Assembly: GCF_011290685.1 (NCBI RefSeq)
Contig: NZ_JAANYN010000007.1
Span: forward strand, 124,001 to 188,000
DNA: 64,000 nt
Origin: Cyclobacterium plantarum
GTDB lineage: Bacteria > Bacteroidota > Bacteroidia > Cytophagales > Cyclobacteriaceae
Reading direction: 5' to 3'
The translations under genes and the position numbers were made by a program. Of the stretch, positions 17,427 to 26,848 are shown piece by piece. Under the pieces are notes generated by a model. The model made no database searches. It saw only the letters and a list, made by a program, of their open reading frames with translations, and was not told where the DNA came from. Positions within the stretch are counted from its first letter, which is position 1. Each line of letters opens with the position of its first letter.

Positions 17427-20246
17427 TCAATGGTGGATTTCAAGTTTGACCGGACCGCGAAGACCAGAGGGCATGGTTTTCCAATCTGATGCATCAAATG
17501 GCCCATAATCGATATTTACAAAATTTATCTCATGGTAATTCCTCCAGACAATTTTGTTTTGGTCCAGATAACGTATCCTGTTTGCCATAAGGTTGGCCAC
17601 TTCTATTCGCAGCTGGTTGCTGCCTTTCTGAACAAATTCGCTGATATCCAATTTAAAAGGCACTCCAAAAGCATAAGCCACTTCTTTTCCATTGATCCAT
17701 ACCCGGGCACTTTCCAACACCTGGCCCAAATTCAAAACATATTTGGCATTTTCATCTACCCGCTCCAGATTAAATGAATTTTCGTACAATGCCTGTCCCG
17801 AAAAATCTGAAGCTGCGGGATCGTCCAGTTCAGTCCAGGGCTTGATTTCATCCAGAGTTACCGTTTCGGGCAGTTCTGGTCCACCATGTATAAATTCCAA
17901 ACGCCAGGGGCCTTTAATAGAGACGATTTCCGGCTTGCTACTATCATACTTCCAGTTCGGGATATTCCCTGGGTCCCGATTGAGCACATGGACAATCAGG
18001 GACTCCCCGGGATCTAAATTTACCTGCACCGAGCTTTTCCCAGCTGTTTCAGCATTCCTGCCCAATCCAATGATCCCTTGCTCCGGATCCATTAAGACAG
18101 CTGCCTTCCCGCCGTATTGCAGGTCTATGGATTTATTTACAGATTCACCAGAATGATTGACCAGGTAATAGTATTTTTCGCCATTCAAATCCCTCCTCAG
18201 AAATTTGAGCCCTTCATCAACCAGGCTCTCCCTTTGCAATCCCAGTCCTTCCAATGCCTGAAAAATATTTTCAGCTAAAATCACCTGCCCTTCACCTTCC
18301 ACCGCCTCTTGCCCATAGACCTTGTCTTGAAAGGATAGTCCCGACCAAAGTGCATCGAGGGCTTCCTCTCTGGAAGAATGATCATGGAATCCGGGAACAG
18401 TCTCAGGTGGCTTTTGAAAGATTACCGTTCCTCCCTTTTTTGCCAGAGAAATGGCATTTTGCAGGGTAGCTACAGGCATGTAGGTTGTCTCCGGGACAAT
18501 CAAAACCCTGGACCGGTAGTCTCCTCCGGCAGCCAAAAACTGGCCAGCATCTACCTGTAAGCCCCCAATCATGCTATCAGAGACAAAATCCAATCCAAAG
18601 CCCTTCTCCATGAGCATTTTGGATTCCTGGTAAAAAGCAGTGGGATGCAACCATTCATCAATGCCATGGACGGTCAACATTTTTGACAATCCCTGCGGAT
18701 CGGACCAAATATCGTACACCGGCCAGTACATCATCAGCTCATTATCAGGTGTACCAGACTGCAATACAGACTGCACCCTTTGGATATATCCATTAAAACC
18801 CTTGAAATGCGGCCAAAGGCTATTGTGGGTGTTCAGATTCAGGGAAGCATAAAACAACCAACCCGGAAAATCCACGGCTTTGGGAGAATAGGTAAGGCCA
18901 TGGTAAAACATGTGGTTGACGCCAGCCAGGAAGGCTTGCTCCAGTTCTGGCTTGGCCTGCGAGAAGGCAGACTTAAAATGCTCTCCCAGCCAGGTAAAGG
19001 TTTCGGTGGACACAAGGTTTTTCCCAGTCAGATGCGCTGCCGAAGAGGCGAATTTCAGCATGATAGGATCTGGATCAACATTCCTGATATCGGCACTGTC
19101 TCTTCGGATACCGGGGATAAGGAAATAGCTGGAGCCAAAAGTTTCACCTTCAGGAATGTCCACAGCGGCATAGAGGTCCAATAAATTCCCCGGGGAACCA
19201 TGTGCCTGGTTTTTGGTCACCTTACCATGGCTATTAGCCCAGGCCGTCCAGGGCTTGGTAAAGTTCTCCAGCAACATGTCATGGATGGTCTCCCGGTAAT
19301 CAGATTTCAAACGACGGCTGATGTCATCCGGCTCCTCAGCCAATAGTTTCGGCAGGTGTTCCCTCAGGTCATAGCCACGTTTTTGTTCAAAAATCCTGAA
19401 AAATTCAGCAGTGAAATCAGCCCCATACACTTCGAAACTATCGTTATAAAACGAGCGGATGCCGGGGAAATCTCCTTTAAATGCCGTTTCAAAATGGTTC
19501 AGATAGTGTTGTACGGCGCTGTCTGAATAGTGATCGAGGGTGAAGCCCTTTCCTCCCGGAGCTGCTCTTTTCACCATTTGCCCCGTCTGGGCCTGAAAGA
19601 CGGCAATAAGGTCCCATGACCCGGGGGCATCCCAGTCCAGGCGAAGGGAATCAATAAGTTTTTCGCTAAGGTTTTCAACTTTCCCATCTTGGTAAGCCAT
19701 TAAGGTGTGCAGTTCATATTCAAATCGGGAGGCCCTTTTATCTTCCAGAACGATGGGACGGTCCAGGCCTTGCCCATTGGTATACCTGTACCTTTGAACG
19801 ATCATTCGCTGAGCTGCCAGTTCCGGACTGACCATGGGTCCGCCAAAAGGCCAGCCTGTACCCTGGGTCAGGTCAATCCCCATGTTCAAACTATCCGCTT
19901 TGGCAACAGTATGCTGCAGCATTTCCTTCCACTCCGGAGAAAGGTATTCCAGAAATTGGTCTTCAAAGCCCTTGGCCCCATATATCGGAGCTATTTCAAG
20001 CCCTCCCAGGCCCGCATCTTCGTATTCTTCCAGCAAGCCCGTCAGATTTTCCTTATCCACCGCATTGCCCATCCACCACCAGCGAGTCCATGGTTTTGAT
20101 GTTTTGGTTACTTCCGGCCATTCCCCGGCGGTTACCTGGCTGGGTTTATCCTGTTGTTGACTACAAGCAGACAGGATTGCCAGGCAACCAGAGAAAAGAA
20201 GCAATAAAATGCCGGTAGATCGGGATATTTCTGGTTTTTTTTTCAT
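17427..20246 (-). CDS. GH106-type alpha-L-rhamnosidase-like lipoprotein
   Basis: I start at ATG 20246 (939 residues), which gives a proper lipoprotein signal: MKKKPEISRSTG, a Leu-rich core, then ILSAC. The catalytic region begins with the GH106 signature PWTRWWWMGNAVDKENL and EDAGLGGLEIAPIYGAKGF, followed by LTQGTGWPFGGP, EVYGADFTAEFFRIFE and KNQAHGSPGNLLDLYAAVDI, all typical of this (alpha/beta)8 family. A C-terminal galactose-binding-like beta-sandwich holds LNLGQVLESARVWINGKEVA and LRIEVANLMANRIRY. It should remove terminal L-rhamnose from plant or algal glycans such as rhamnogalacturonan or ulvan at the cell surface. It starts 11 bases after the stop of the rhamnose mutarotase gene, which supports the substrate. 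Confidence 0.9.
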   Translation of the reverse strand: MKKKPEISRSTGILLLLFSGCLAILSACSQQQDKPSQVTAGEWPEVTKTSKPWTRWWWMGNAVDKENLTGLLEEYEDAGLGGLEIAPIYGAKGFEDQFLEYLSPEWKEMLQHTVAKADSLNMGIDLTQGTGWPFGGPMVSPELAAQRMIVQRYRYTNGQGLDRPIVLEDKRASRFEYELHTLMAYQDGKVENLSEKLIDSLRLDWDAPGSWDLIAVFQAQTGQMVKRAAPGGKGFTLDHYSDSAVQHYLNHFETAFKGDFPGIRSFYNDSFEVYGADFTAEFFRIFEQKRGYDLREHLPKLLAEEPDDISRRLKSDYRETIHDMLLENFTKPWTAWANSHGKVTKNQAHGSPGNLLDLYAAVDIPEGETFGSSYFLIPGIRRDSADIRNVDPDPIMLKFASSAAHLTGKNLVSTETFTWLGEHFKSAFSQAKPELEQAFLAGVNHMFYHGLTYSPKAVDFPGWLFYASLNLNTHNSLWPHFKGFNGYIQRVQSVLQSGTPDNELMMYWPVYDIWSDPQGLSKMLTVHGIDEWLHPTAFYQESKMLMEKGFGLDFVSDSMIGGLQVDAGQFLAAGGDYRSRVLIVPETTYMPVATLQNAISLAKKGGTVIFQKPPETVPGFHDHSSREEALDALWSGLSFQDKVYGQEAVEGEGQVILAENIFQALEGLGLQRESLVDEGLKFLRRDLNGEKYYYLVNHSGESVNKSIDLQYGGKAAVLMDPEQGIIGLGRNAETAGKSSVQVNLDPGESLIVHVLNRDPGNIPNWKYDSSKPEIVSIKGPWRLEFIHGGPELPETVTLDEIKPWTELDDPAASDFSGQALYENSFNLERVDENAKYVLNLGQVLESARVWINGKEVAYAFGVPFKLDISEFVQKGSNQLRIEVANLMANRIRYLDQNKIVWRNYHEINFVNIDYGPFDASDWKTMPSGLRGPVKLEIHH

Positions 20247-20257
20247 GAAATGCTGAC

Positions 20258-20578
20258 TTACTTGCTGTATAAGCTGTAAACTTTTTGAAGGGCTTGAACC
20301 TTGGGGGATTGGTCCGGGTTGGTTTCCATCAGGTCTGCCATAAAGTCCCACCATTTCTTCATGATGGCCTGCCCGGCCAGGCTGCCTGTTTGGTTGTCTT
20401 CACTCAGGCTTTGAAAAGCAAAGAGGGTACCAGAGGATTTGTCCAGAAAAATATGGTAGGACAGGATGCCTGCTTCTTTGAGTAGCTTTTCCAGCTCCGG
20501 CCAGATTTGTTGGTGACGTTTTTCATATTCCACTTCATTTCCGGGAAGAAGCTTCATGGTAAAGGCTACAGGTTTCAT
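20258..20578 (-). CDS. rhaM: L-rhamnose mutarotase
   Basis: 106 residues from ATG 20578 (MKPVAFTMKLLPGNEVEYEK). The RhaM family pattern is clear: a ferredoxin-like fold with the KRHQQIWPELEKLLKEAGI segment containing the conserved catalytic His/Trp region, SYHIFLD, and the MKKWWDFMADLMETNPD block. It interconverts alpha and beta anomers of L-rhamnose, feeding rhamnose isomerase. It is first in a two-gene unit with the GH106 lipoprotein, so released rhamnose would be processed immediately. The rest of the rhamnose pathway (rhaA, kinase, aldolase) is not in this window. Confidence 0.92.
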   Translation of the reverse strand: MKPVAFTMKLLPGNEVEYEKRHQQIWPELEKLLKEAGILSYHIFLDKSSGTLFAFQSLSEDNQTGSLAGQAIMKKWWDFMADLMETNPDQSPKVQALQKVYSLYSK

Positions 20579-20659
20579 GGGCAAAGTTGATTTGAAATTG
20601 AAATAAAGGTAATTTTAACGGTTAAAAAATGCAAACCTTTTGAGAAAAGCAGTAGGAAC

Positions 20660-23467
20660 TTATGGAGTGAGGGAGTCGGAGTCCTGGAAATACCTCCTGT
20701 AAATACCCCATCCAATCGTTCCAACAATTAGAAGCAAAACCAAGATTTGAATATAGAAAACATAATTTGTCCTCATATTAAATGTAAAGGACTTGCCAAC
20801 AAGTACCTCCGCTGCCCAAAAGTATGGCAATTGATAATTGCCCGGGTTTTCATTCAAAAATCGCAATTTAGCTTCCTGTAAAGCCAGGTCGGTAGGTTTT
20901 CCCTGACTCAGTATCTCATAAAATATTTCTGATAAAGAATAGGTGGAATGATTATCTATTGGCCAAAGCGAAGTGATGCTGGATGGGATTCCTGCCGATG
21001 CAAACCCCCTGGCAAGGCTAAAAACCCCTTCTCCTGGTACATTTTTGCCAATTGCTGTATTGCAGGCAGAGAGTATAATAAGCTGCGTGGGTAAATTCCC
21101 CAGGCCCTGTAATTCGGAAACAAACATCATGGAATCAGCAAAGTACAAAGTGGGCTCGGTATCCGTATCATCAGCTACCGCATGGGAATATAAATGTACA
21201 ATGTCATTTTGAGACAGTTGGCTCAGAAATTTCTCTTTGGTGGCCTGCTGCCCAGTGAACAATGAATAACTGGAAAAATGCTCCTTCAAACGGTCCAGGG
21301 ATTGACCTGAGCCCAATAGCGATGTTTGCTGCAAATGCGATTGAAAATCTACCGGAGCCATGCCCAGCAAAGTTGCAGTTTGGTTCCTTACTTTATTCCC
21401 ATTTTTCAAAAGGAAACCAACAGAATAGGTATAGCTAAACGCATGGTCTTTTAGTAGAAAGCTGTAAAAATCTTCCGGATCTTTGATCAGCATTTCGAAA
21501 GGAATTAAATAATCATCTGGTGAAATAAGGATTCTTCTGTTGGTGAGTCCCAGTGGTTGAAAAAAGGATTGGTACAAATCATTGGACAACTCAATATACC
21601 TGGAATATTGCTGGTTCAATTTTCCCTGGCTTGAGCTGAGTGAAAGCAATTCCCTTGCCGATGAATGGAAATCTCCCAGTGGAAATTTGTGCAGTGCAGC
21701 GGTATCCTGGTCCACTGTAAGCGCATAGAGGTGTTCCTTTCCAACAAAATATCCCAGGTAAGCCTGATCTGGTTCAAGAACCTCTTTGGTCAATTTATCC
21801 AATGAAACGACGGTGGTGTCGTATTTGTATTGGTAATAGTTGGGGTATTTCGCTTCCAGTGATCTGATAAATGCTTCATAGGCTTCCTGGACCTGAAATC
21901 TTTCATTGGCCAACTCTTTATAAATGGGGCTGGTCTGGGGCGTGCCTGACAATTTTCTTTGTAGGGATACCATCTTCGATTTGAATTCTTGTTCTTTGGT
22001 TGCGTCCTCCTCGCTTAAAAACTGATGGGCTCCCAGCTCACTGAGCTTGTCGTTTAACAAAACTGCACGGCTTTTTTCGAAAAAATACAAAGCACTTTCG
22101 ATATCTTGTAAAAGGTAAGAAGTCTCTATGGCCAATTCATACATTCCCCTGGACTTTTTCCTCCAAAAAAGCTTGGATTCATCATGTTGTTGGTTCCACC
22201 GCATTAAATTGATGGTAAGGTCCGCCAGTTTGAAAGTTTCCAAGGCAACTGGTAAAATGGCCGGATCTTTTCGTTGTTTATGAAGTTTGAGTAAGGTTTC
22301 GGCTTTGTTATCAATTAAGGTGTATAATATTCTATCATATGCAGCTCCCCTGAGGGCTTTTCTGCTTGGATTTTCACTCCAATCCAGGTCTGAAACCCCT
22401 AAAGGCAATACCATTAAACCGCTTTGAAAACTATTTAATGCTTCCTCAATATTACCCTGGTCTTGATATACGTATCCAATATTATTATAGACAGTCGGTA
22501 GTTTTGTTTTCTCACCAAGTAAATCCAGTAATTCAATACACTGTTGAAAACATCTCAGTGAGGCCTCAGGGTCCTTTACATCCAGGGCATAAACAACCCC
22601 CATATTATTCATTGCCTTATAACTATCTAAAAAATACCCTAATTTGTAATTTAGATCATGTGTTTTCTGGTAGTATGAAATCGCTTCGTCAAAATTTTCT
22701 CTTTTCTCAGACAAAGAAGCCATTACCAAATAGGCTATGCGAAGATATCTTTCTTTATTACTACTTTTAGACAATAATTCTAATGCCGTTTCTATAGTCG
22801 TATTGGCCTCTTGAATTCGATTTTCTTGAAGTAGAACTTGTGCCTTTTGTAGGTACAGTAAGGAGGTATGCGCATTAGAACCAACTTCCTCAGCAAATAG
22901 CAAGCCCTTATCTATATGTTGTAAGCTTCGGAAATGATCTCCTCTTTCCATATAATGGATTGAAATTTTTTCGAATGCATTGATTCCATTTTCTAACCTT
23001 TTAGGGTAGTTCCTGGCTGTAACAATGCAACTATCCATATAAATATGAAAGTTTTCCAACGAATCTAATTTTTCATAAAAATACCCTAGATTAAAATATA
23101 ATACAGCCGCAAAGGAAGCATCTACCTTAGGATTTTTTGAAATTTTACAATTACTCAATGTCTTTTTCAATAAGAATATTCCCCTATCATAGTCGCCATT
23201 TTTACAATACCAATCTCCCAAGCGATTTGCAATTTGGTTATAAATACTATCGCTATCTGTATATTTTTGTCCGTATTGCTCAAGCAATACTTCCAGTTCT
23301 TCGATATACCCATTCAAATTCCTTGGATTCAATCGTTGTTTCTCCTCCAGCTCCTGTAATTTAACAAGCCAATCTTTTTCAGGGTTAATACTTTTCCCTT
23401 CACTTATATTGGCAAATATTAAGAAGAACATTACTACAAGAATTGGGTATTTAGTACGTATCATCAT
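20660..23467 (-). CDS. Exported TPR-CHAT protein (caspase-like peptidase) with C-terminal membrane anchor
   Basis: 935 residues from ATG 23467 (MMIRTKYPILVVMFFLIF); a longer frame starting at 23527 would overlap the upstream gene. After the signal peptide come about ten TPR-like helical repeats (to about residue 450), then a CHAT domain. Caspase-type landmarks are visible: DIVHLYSHAVADD with the catalytic His near residue 760 and LIILSACNTAIGK with the catalytic Cys near 800, then GEGVFSLARGFASAGIPSSI and TSLWPIDN. A TM helix (YIQILVLLLIVGTIGWGIY) near the C-terminus is followed by a short basic tail. The catalytic dyad looks intact. If the signal peptide is used, the protease faces the periplasm. 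It lies 43 bases downstream of a subtilase gene on the same strand. Confidence 0.9.
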   Translation of the reverse strand: MMIRTKYPILVVMFFLIFANISEGKSINPEKDWLVKLQELEEKQRLNPRNLNGYIEELEVLLEQYGQKYTDSDSIYNQIANRLGDWYCKNGDYDRGIFLLKKTLSNCKISKNPKVDASFAAVLYFNLGYFYEKLDSLENFHIYMDSCIVTARNYPKRLENGINAFEKISIHYMERGDHFRSLQHIDKGLLFAEEVGSNAHTSLLYLQKAQVLLQENRIQEANTTIETALELLSKSSNKERYLRIAYLVMASLSEKRENFDEAISYYQKTHDLNYKLGYFLDSYKAMNNMGVVYALDVKDPEASLRCFQQCIELLDLLGEKTKLPTVYNNIGYVYQDQGNIEEALNSFQSGLMVLPLGVSDLDWSENPSRKALRGAAYDRILYTLIDNKAETLLKLHKQRKDPAILPVALETFKLADLTINLMRWNQQHDESKLFWRKKSRGMYELAIETSYLLQDIESALYFFEKSRAVLLNDKLSELGAHQFLSEEDATKEQEFKSKMVSLQRKLSGTPQTSPIYKELANERFQVQEAYEAFIRSLEAKYPNYYQYKYDTTVVSLDKLTKEVLEPDQAYLGYFVGKEHLYALTVDQDTAALHKFPLGDFHSSARELLSLSSSQGKLNQQYSRYIELSNDLYQSFFQPLGLTNRRILISPDDYLIPFEMLIKDPEDFYSFLLKDHAFSYTYSVGFLLKNGNKVRNQTATLLGMAPVDFQSHLQQTSLLGSGQSLDRLKEHFSSYSLFTGQQATKEKFLSQLSQNDIVHLYSHAVADDTDTEPTLYFADSMMFVSELQGLGNLPTQLIILSACNTAIGKNVPGEGVFSLARGFASAGIPSSITSLWPIDNHSTYSLSEIFYEILSQGKPTDLALQEAKLRFLNENPGNYQLPYFWAAEVLVGKSFTFNMRTNYVFYIQILVLLLIVGTIGWGIYRRYFQDSDSLTP

Positions 23468-23510
23468 GAGTGAATTAAATGAACTGAAAATTTGATCTAA
23501 ATGACCAATT

Positions 23511-24884
23511 TTACACATAAAGTCCATGTTTAATCCAATCCTCCAACCGCGGATCTTTTCTAAAAAAATCCAGTCCTAAATCACTTTCAAGAAAATGTTT
23601 TTTATTAATTTTTTCTACTCTATCCTTCGATAAAAATTCTGAGGCAAAATTTGAGCCGATCTTTCCTGTAGCTATTGCGGCTGCAAAGGAAGACCCAAAA
23701 ACAAACGCTTCTCCTTCATCTGATGCTTTTTTTAGAGGAATTTGAAATTTAAAATCCTCAATTTCCTCATCCTCAGAAATATACAAACCATCAGCTTTGA
23801 TTCCCAGGTCCACTACATTAGGAGAAAAATTTTGTCTGGGGCTTATTTTGAAACTTTTGCTATCATTTTTTACGGTAGTCACCACAAACATATATTTGGA
23901 TTCATCCTCAATTCGATTACCAAAAAAAGCTGGATAGAAATGGTGCTGTGATAGGTCCCTTGGATTTCTATCTTCTCCTTTTCTGGACGGGAAATCGTTT
24001 AAAAATTTATCATCATCTACTTTAAAAGCATTTCCCGAAGCAGCAACAAATAGAACACCCTTATTTTTTAAAGAATTAGTAATCAAGTCTTTTAAGGGTT
24101 CCAGGGATTCATAATCCTGTCTATAAAATCCCCAACTTGCATTAATAATATGAGCACCCTTCTCTATGGCAAACCGAATGGCCGATATAGCTGTAAATAA
24201 ATTTCCTACACCTTTTTCATTATGGGTTTTCAGGTTCATGATTTTGACCTTAGTACCACTCCCCCTGAATTGCTCAATTATAAAAGCATTTACCAAGGTG
24301 CCATGGGATACATTGTTGTCATCTTCGATATCAAACCGTTCATAATTGTTCCCATCCTCACTAATTTGATCAACAAGAAAATTTACCCCATTTATCAGGA
24401 AACCATTCTCCTCTCCTTGCCATAGGTATTGTTCCGGAATAACACTGGTATTTACGCCTGTATCCAAAACAGCAATTATTACTTCTTTATCTCCATTTAA
24501 TTGACTTGGATCAATGTCTATCTTTTCAAAATTTGTTAATCCCTCCAAATGCTCGATATCTATAATTTCAGGGATTCCATTTTCGTGGTTATAGATTATA
24601 AAATCGACATTAGTTCGATCCTGACCGGCTATTTCTCTTTCCATGGACCCGACGACATCAATACGCTGATGTTTCCATAATTCCACATTTTTAAAGACAG
24701 GATCTTGAATTCGCTCAATTTTTATGTCACCAAATTCTGGATGAATTTTTTTAACATTATCTTCTATCTCTTTCAAAAAACAATCACAAGCTTCCCGGTC
24801 CTCATCTTCTTTAAAAACAACGATAAGTTGGTTTTGATTAAAATTGGGGTTTTTGGATGGAGTTTTAATATTGCTCATTGCCAT
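23511..24884 (-). CDS. S8-family subtilisin-like serine peptidase without signal peptide
   Basis: 457 residues (ATG 24884; another ATG two codons later). The triad is readable: Asp141 in IIAVLDTGVN, His194 in NNVSHGTLVNA and Ser399 in FGSSFAAAIATG; the oxyanion-hole Asn lies in VAASGNAF. The usual GTSMAAP motif is GSSFAAA here, a mild divergence. The first 125 residues (acidic, CDCFLKEIEDNVKK) resemble an inhibitor-like prodomain rather than a secretion signal. It lies 43 bases upstream of the TPR-CHAT gene and is probably co-transcribed with it, so a subtilase and a caspase-like protein form a pair. It may process or be processed by its neighbour. Confidence 0.88.
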   Translation of the reverse strand: MAMSNIKTPSKNPNFNQNQLIVVFKEDEDREACDCFLKEIEDNVKKIHPEFGDIKIERIQDPVFKNVELWKHQRIDVVGSMEREIAGQDRTNVDFIIYNHENGIPEIIDIEHLEGLTNFEKIDIDPSQLNGDKEVIIAVLDTGVNTSVIPEQYLWQGEENGFLINGVNFLVDQISEDGNNYERFDIEDDNNVSHGTLVNAFIIEQFRGSGTKVKIMNLKTHNEKGVGNLFTAISAIRFAIEKGAHIINASWGFYRQDYESLEPLKDLITNSLKNKGVLFVAASGNAFKVDDDKFLNDFPSRKGEDRNPRDLSQHHFYPAFFGNRIEDESKYMFVVTTVKNDSKSFKISPRQNFSPNVVDLGIKADGLYISEDEEIEDFKFQIPLKKASDEGEAFVFGSSFAAAIATGKIGSNFASEFLSKDRVEKINKKHFLESDLGLDFFRKDPRLEDWIKHGLYV

Positions 24885-25074
24885 AATATTAATAATTGTA
24901 GGATTTATTAAATAGTTAGTTAAAATACTTGTCGAAACAAATCTTATTATGGGCTATACGTTGGTTTAATATTAAAAAGTATAGGTAATATAGCTCCCTA
25001 GTTTTACTTTAGCAAATTTTATACGGTTAATTTACCAAATAATCAAAAAGGAAGCTTCCAAAAGAAACCAAGCC

Positions 25075-25596
25075 CTACCTCACCGAGAGATTACCACTTT
25101 TTCTAAGAAAATCCAGGTCCCTGTTTAACTCATCTATTTTATCTTTGGAGGATCTCAATTCCTCCTCTAAATATTCTACCCGGGACAATCGGTCTTTCAA
25201 ACCTATGAACTGTTCGTTCATGACCATATAGTCGTAAAGAAAATTAAAGATATCCGTATTGATCCTACCGAAAATTTCTCCATCCTTTTGCAGGTGTTGG
25301 TCCATGATACGCAGGTGCTGCTCAATGTCACTTTTTACCAATGGATTAATATCCCCGATCTCTTGAAGGGAATCGGTCAAATACTGAATCTCTTCCATGG
25401 CTACTATAAATGGTTGCTGTTCATGAATCTGAATTTCGAGATCTTGTATTTTTTCCCTGAGTAAGGCATTTTCATCTGCAGGAATCAGGGTATAGAAAAA
25501 TACCGCTGCAACAATCAGCGATACCGTTACAATAAACGAAAGGACAAATACAATTAGCGCACGATTCCTTTCCCTGGCATTTAATACATTTTTCAT
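25075..25596 (-). CDS. tssO: T6SSiii inner-membrane protein TssO
   Basis: 173 residues: a short basic cytoplasmic N-terminus (MKNVLNARERNRAL), one TM helix (residues 14-37) and a long coiled-coil periplasmic tail (LREKIQDLEIQIHEQQ, then LSRVEYLEEELRSSKDKIDE). This size and topology, directly after tssK, match TssO of the Bacteroidota T6SS, part of the trans-envelope complex that replaces TssJLM. It is the last gene of arm 1. Confidence 0.8.
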   Translation of the reverse strand: MKNVLNARERNRALIVFVLSFIVTVSLIVAAVFFYTLIPADENALLREKIQDLEIQIHEQQPFIVAMEEIQYLTDSLQEIGDINPLVKSDIEQHLRIMDQHLQKDGEIFGRINTDIFNFLYDYMVMNEQFIGLKDRLSRVEYLEEELRSSKDKIDELNRDLDFLRKSGNLSVR

Positions 25597-25624
25597 GACT
25601 TTGGTATTTTATTTTAATGAAGAT

Positions 25625-26836
25625 TTATTCTAAAAAGAAACTATTCCGCTTTCCTTGCCGCTCATCGCTTGTGGGAGGATTCACATGGCTTTTGGAGGAG
25701 GAGCCCTGCTCTTTTTCGGATACCTGTTCTTTAACAAATATTCCGGTATCTTTCCGCTTTCCGATATAATCCAGTTTGGCCAGGTTCATCCATAAATCAC
25801 CCACACACCTGGCCATGGCTTCCATTTTATCGATGGAGGATTGAATATTGAGATGGTCGTAGGGATGATGGGCAAGATCCGTCAGGCAACTTTCAAGTTC
25901 TCCTTTCCCTACCCCACACCAGTCCACAAAATAATTGATCAATTCTTCTTTTCCTGATCCTATATAAAAGTCAAGGCTGTTTTTAAGCAATCTTGCAAAG
26001 GCGACTGCCCTATTGACCAGGTGTAACGGAGCCTGGTCCATCCCTTCCAATTTAAAACTTCCCAGATGAGCAGAAGTAAACTGAATTACCTGCTCCCCTA
26101 ATTTCTGTACAATCTGGGCCATGTCATTCTGCTGTTTTTTCTGAAATATTTTCTGAATGATTTGTAGGGAATTCAGTTCCAATTTGCTGAAGAACTGTTC
26201 CATACCTGCATGCACATTGATCAACTCATAATGACTGCTGATCCTGGCACAAGGTGGAATATAGGCATCATCCAATGACACATTGTTTTCCAGCAAGCTG
26301 ATTTTACCTATTGGGAGCTGATACTCCCCAATGGAATGAGAGGAAAGTTCGTCTGCAGGGATCAGGTGCAAGGTATAGGCAGGCCTCGTAAAAGGTAGCC
26401 TTGGAGACAGTTCCGTCAGGTCTGCCTGCCCAAAAGGATTCCTTTCAAAAGGGTTGATGACCAATACAATATAAAAATCGGAGGATTTGCCCTTCAACCT
26501 TTGAAAAGAAAGGTTCAATTCCGTTTGAGTGAGCCCATTGGCCTGGGCATTGGCACCCTCCCCTTCAGTAAGCTGAATCAAATGTCCTCCCCGGGTAACA
26601 GCCTGACATTGAAGCAGTCTTACCTGCACCTGTTGCTGATTGTCAATACTGACCGATATTTTGGGAACATTTCCCGAAACAGGTAGCAATCCATAATTGA
26701 ATTCATTTAATGTAGTGCTTAATCCCAAAGCCATATGGTGGGTATGGGCATTATTTTGGGCAATAAAATGGGACTTATTGATTTTCATCCCATCCACCCA
26801 ATTCACCGGCAGGTATTCAAATTGATTGTTTAACAT
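25625..26836 (-). CDS. tssK: T6SS baseplate subunit TssK
   Basis: 403 residues. TssK hallmarks: the N-terminal EYLPVNWVDGMKINKSHF beta-domain linking to the wedge complex, LPFTRPAYTLHLIP in the shoulder, and IPPCARISSHYELI followed by the helical region. TssK connects the TssEFG baseplate to the membrane complex, here presumably TssN/TssO rather than TssLM. It starts 12 bases after tssN. The C-terminal tail (EKEQGSSSKSHVNPP) looks disordered. Confidence 0.88.
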   Translation of the reverse strand: MLNNQFEYLPVNWVDGMKINKSHFIAQNNAHTHHMALGLSTTLNEFNYGLLPVSGNVPKISVSIDNQQQVQVRLLQCQAVTRGGHLIQLTEGEGANAQANGLTQTELNLSFQRLKGKSSDFYIVLVINPFERNPFGQADLTELSPRLPFTRPAYTLHLIPADELSSHSIGEYQLPIGKISLLENNVSLDDAYIPPCARISSHYELINVHAGMEQFFSKLELNSLQIIQKIFQKKQQNDMAQIVQKLGEQVIQFTSAHLGSFKLEGMDQAPLHLVNRAVAFARLLKNSLDFYIGSGKEELINYFVDWCGVGKGELESCLTDLAHHPYDHLNIQSSIDKMEAMARCVGDLWMNLAKLDYIGKRKDTGIFVKEQVSEKEQGSSSKSHVNPPTSDERQGKRNSFFLE

Positions 26837-26848
26837 GACAAAGGTTGT

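Noticed and set aside
20579-20659. Possible terminator between the TPR-CHAT gene and rhaM
   Set aside because: Only a weak, widely spaced AAAGGT/ACCTTT pairing with no stable stem and no clear T tract.
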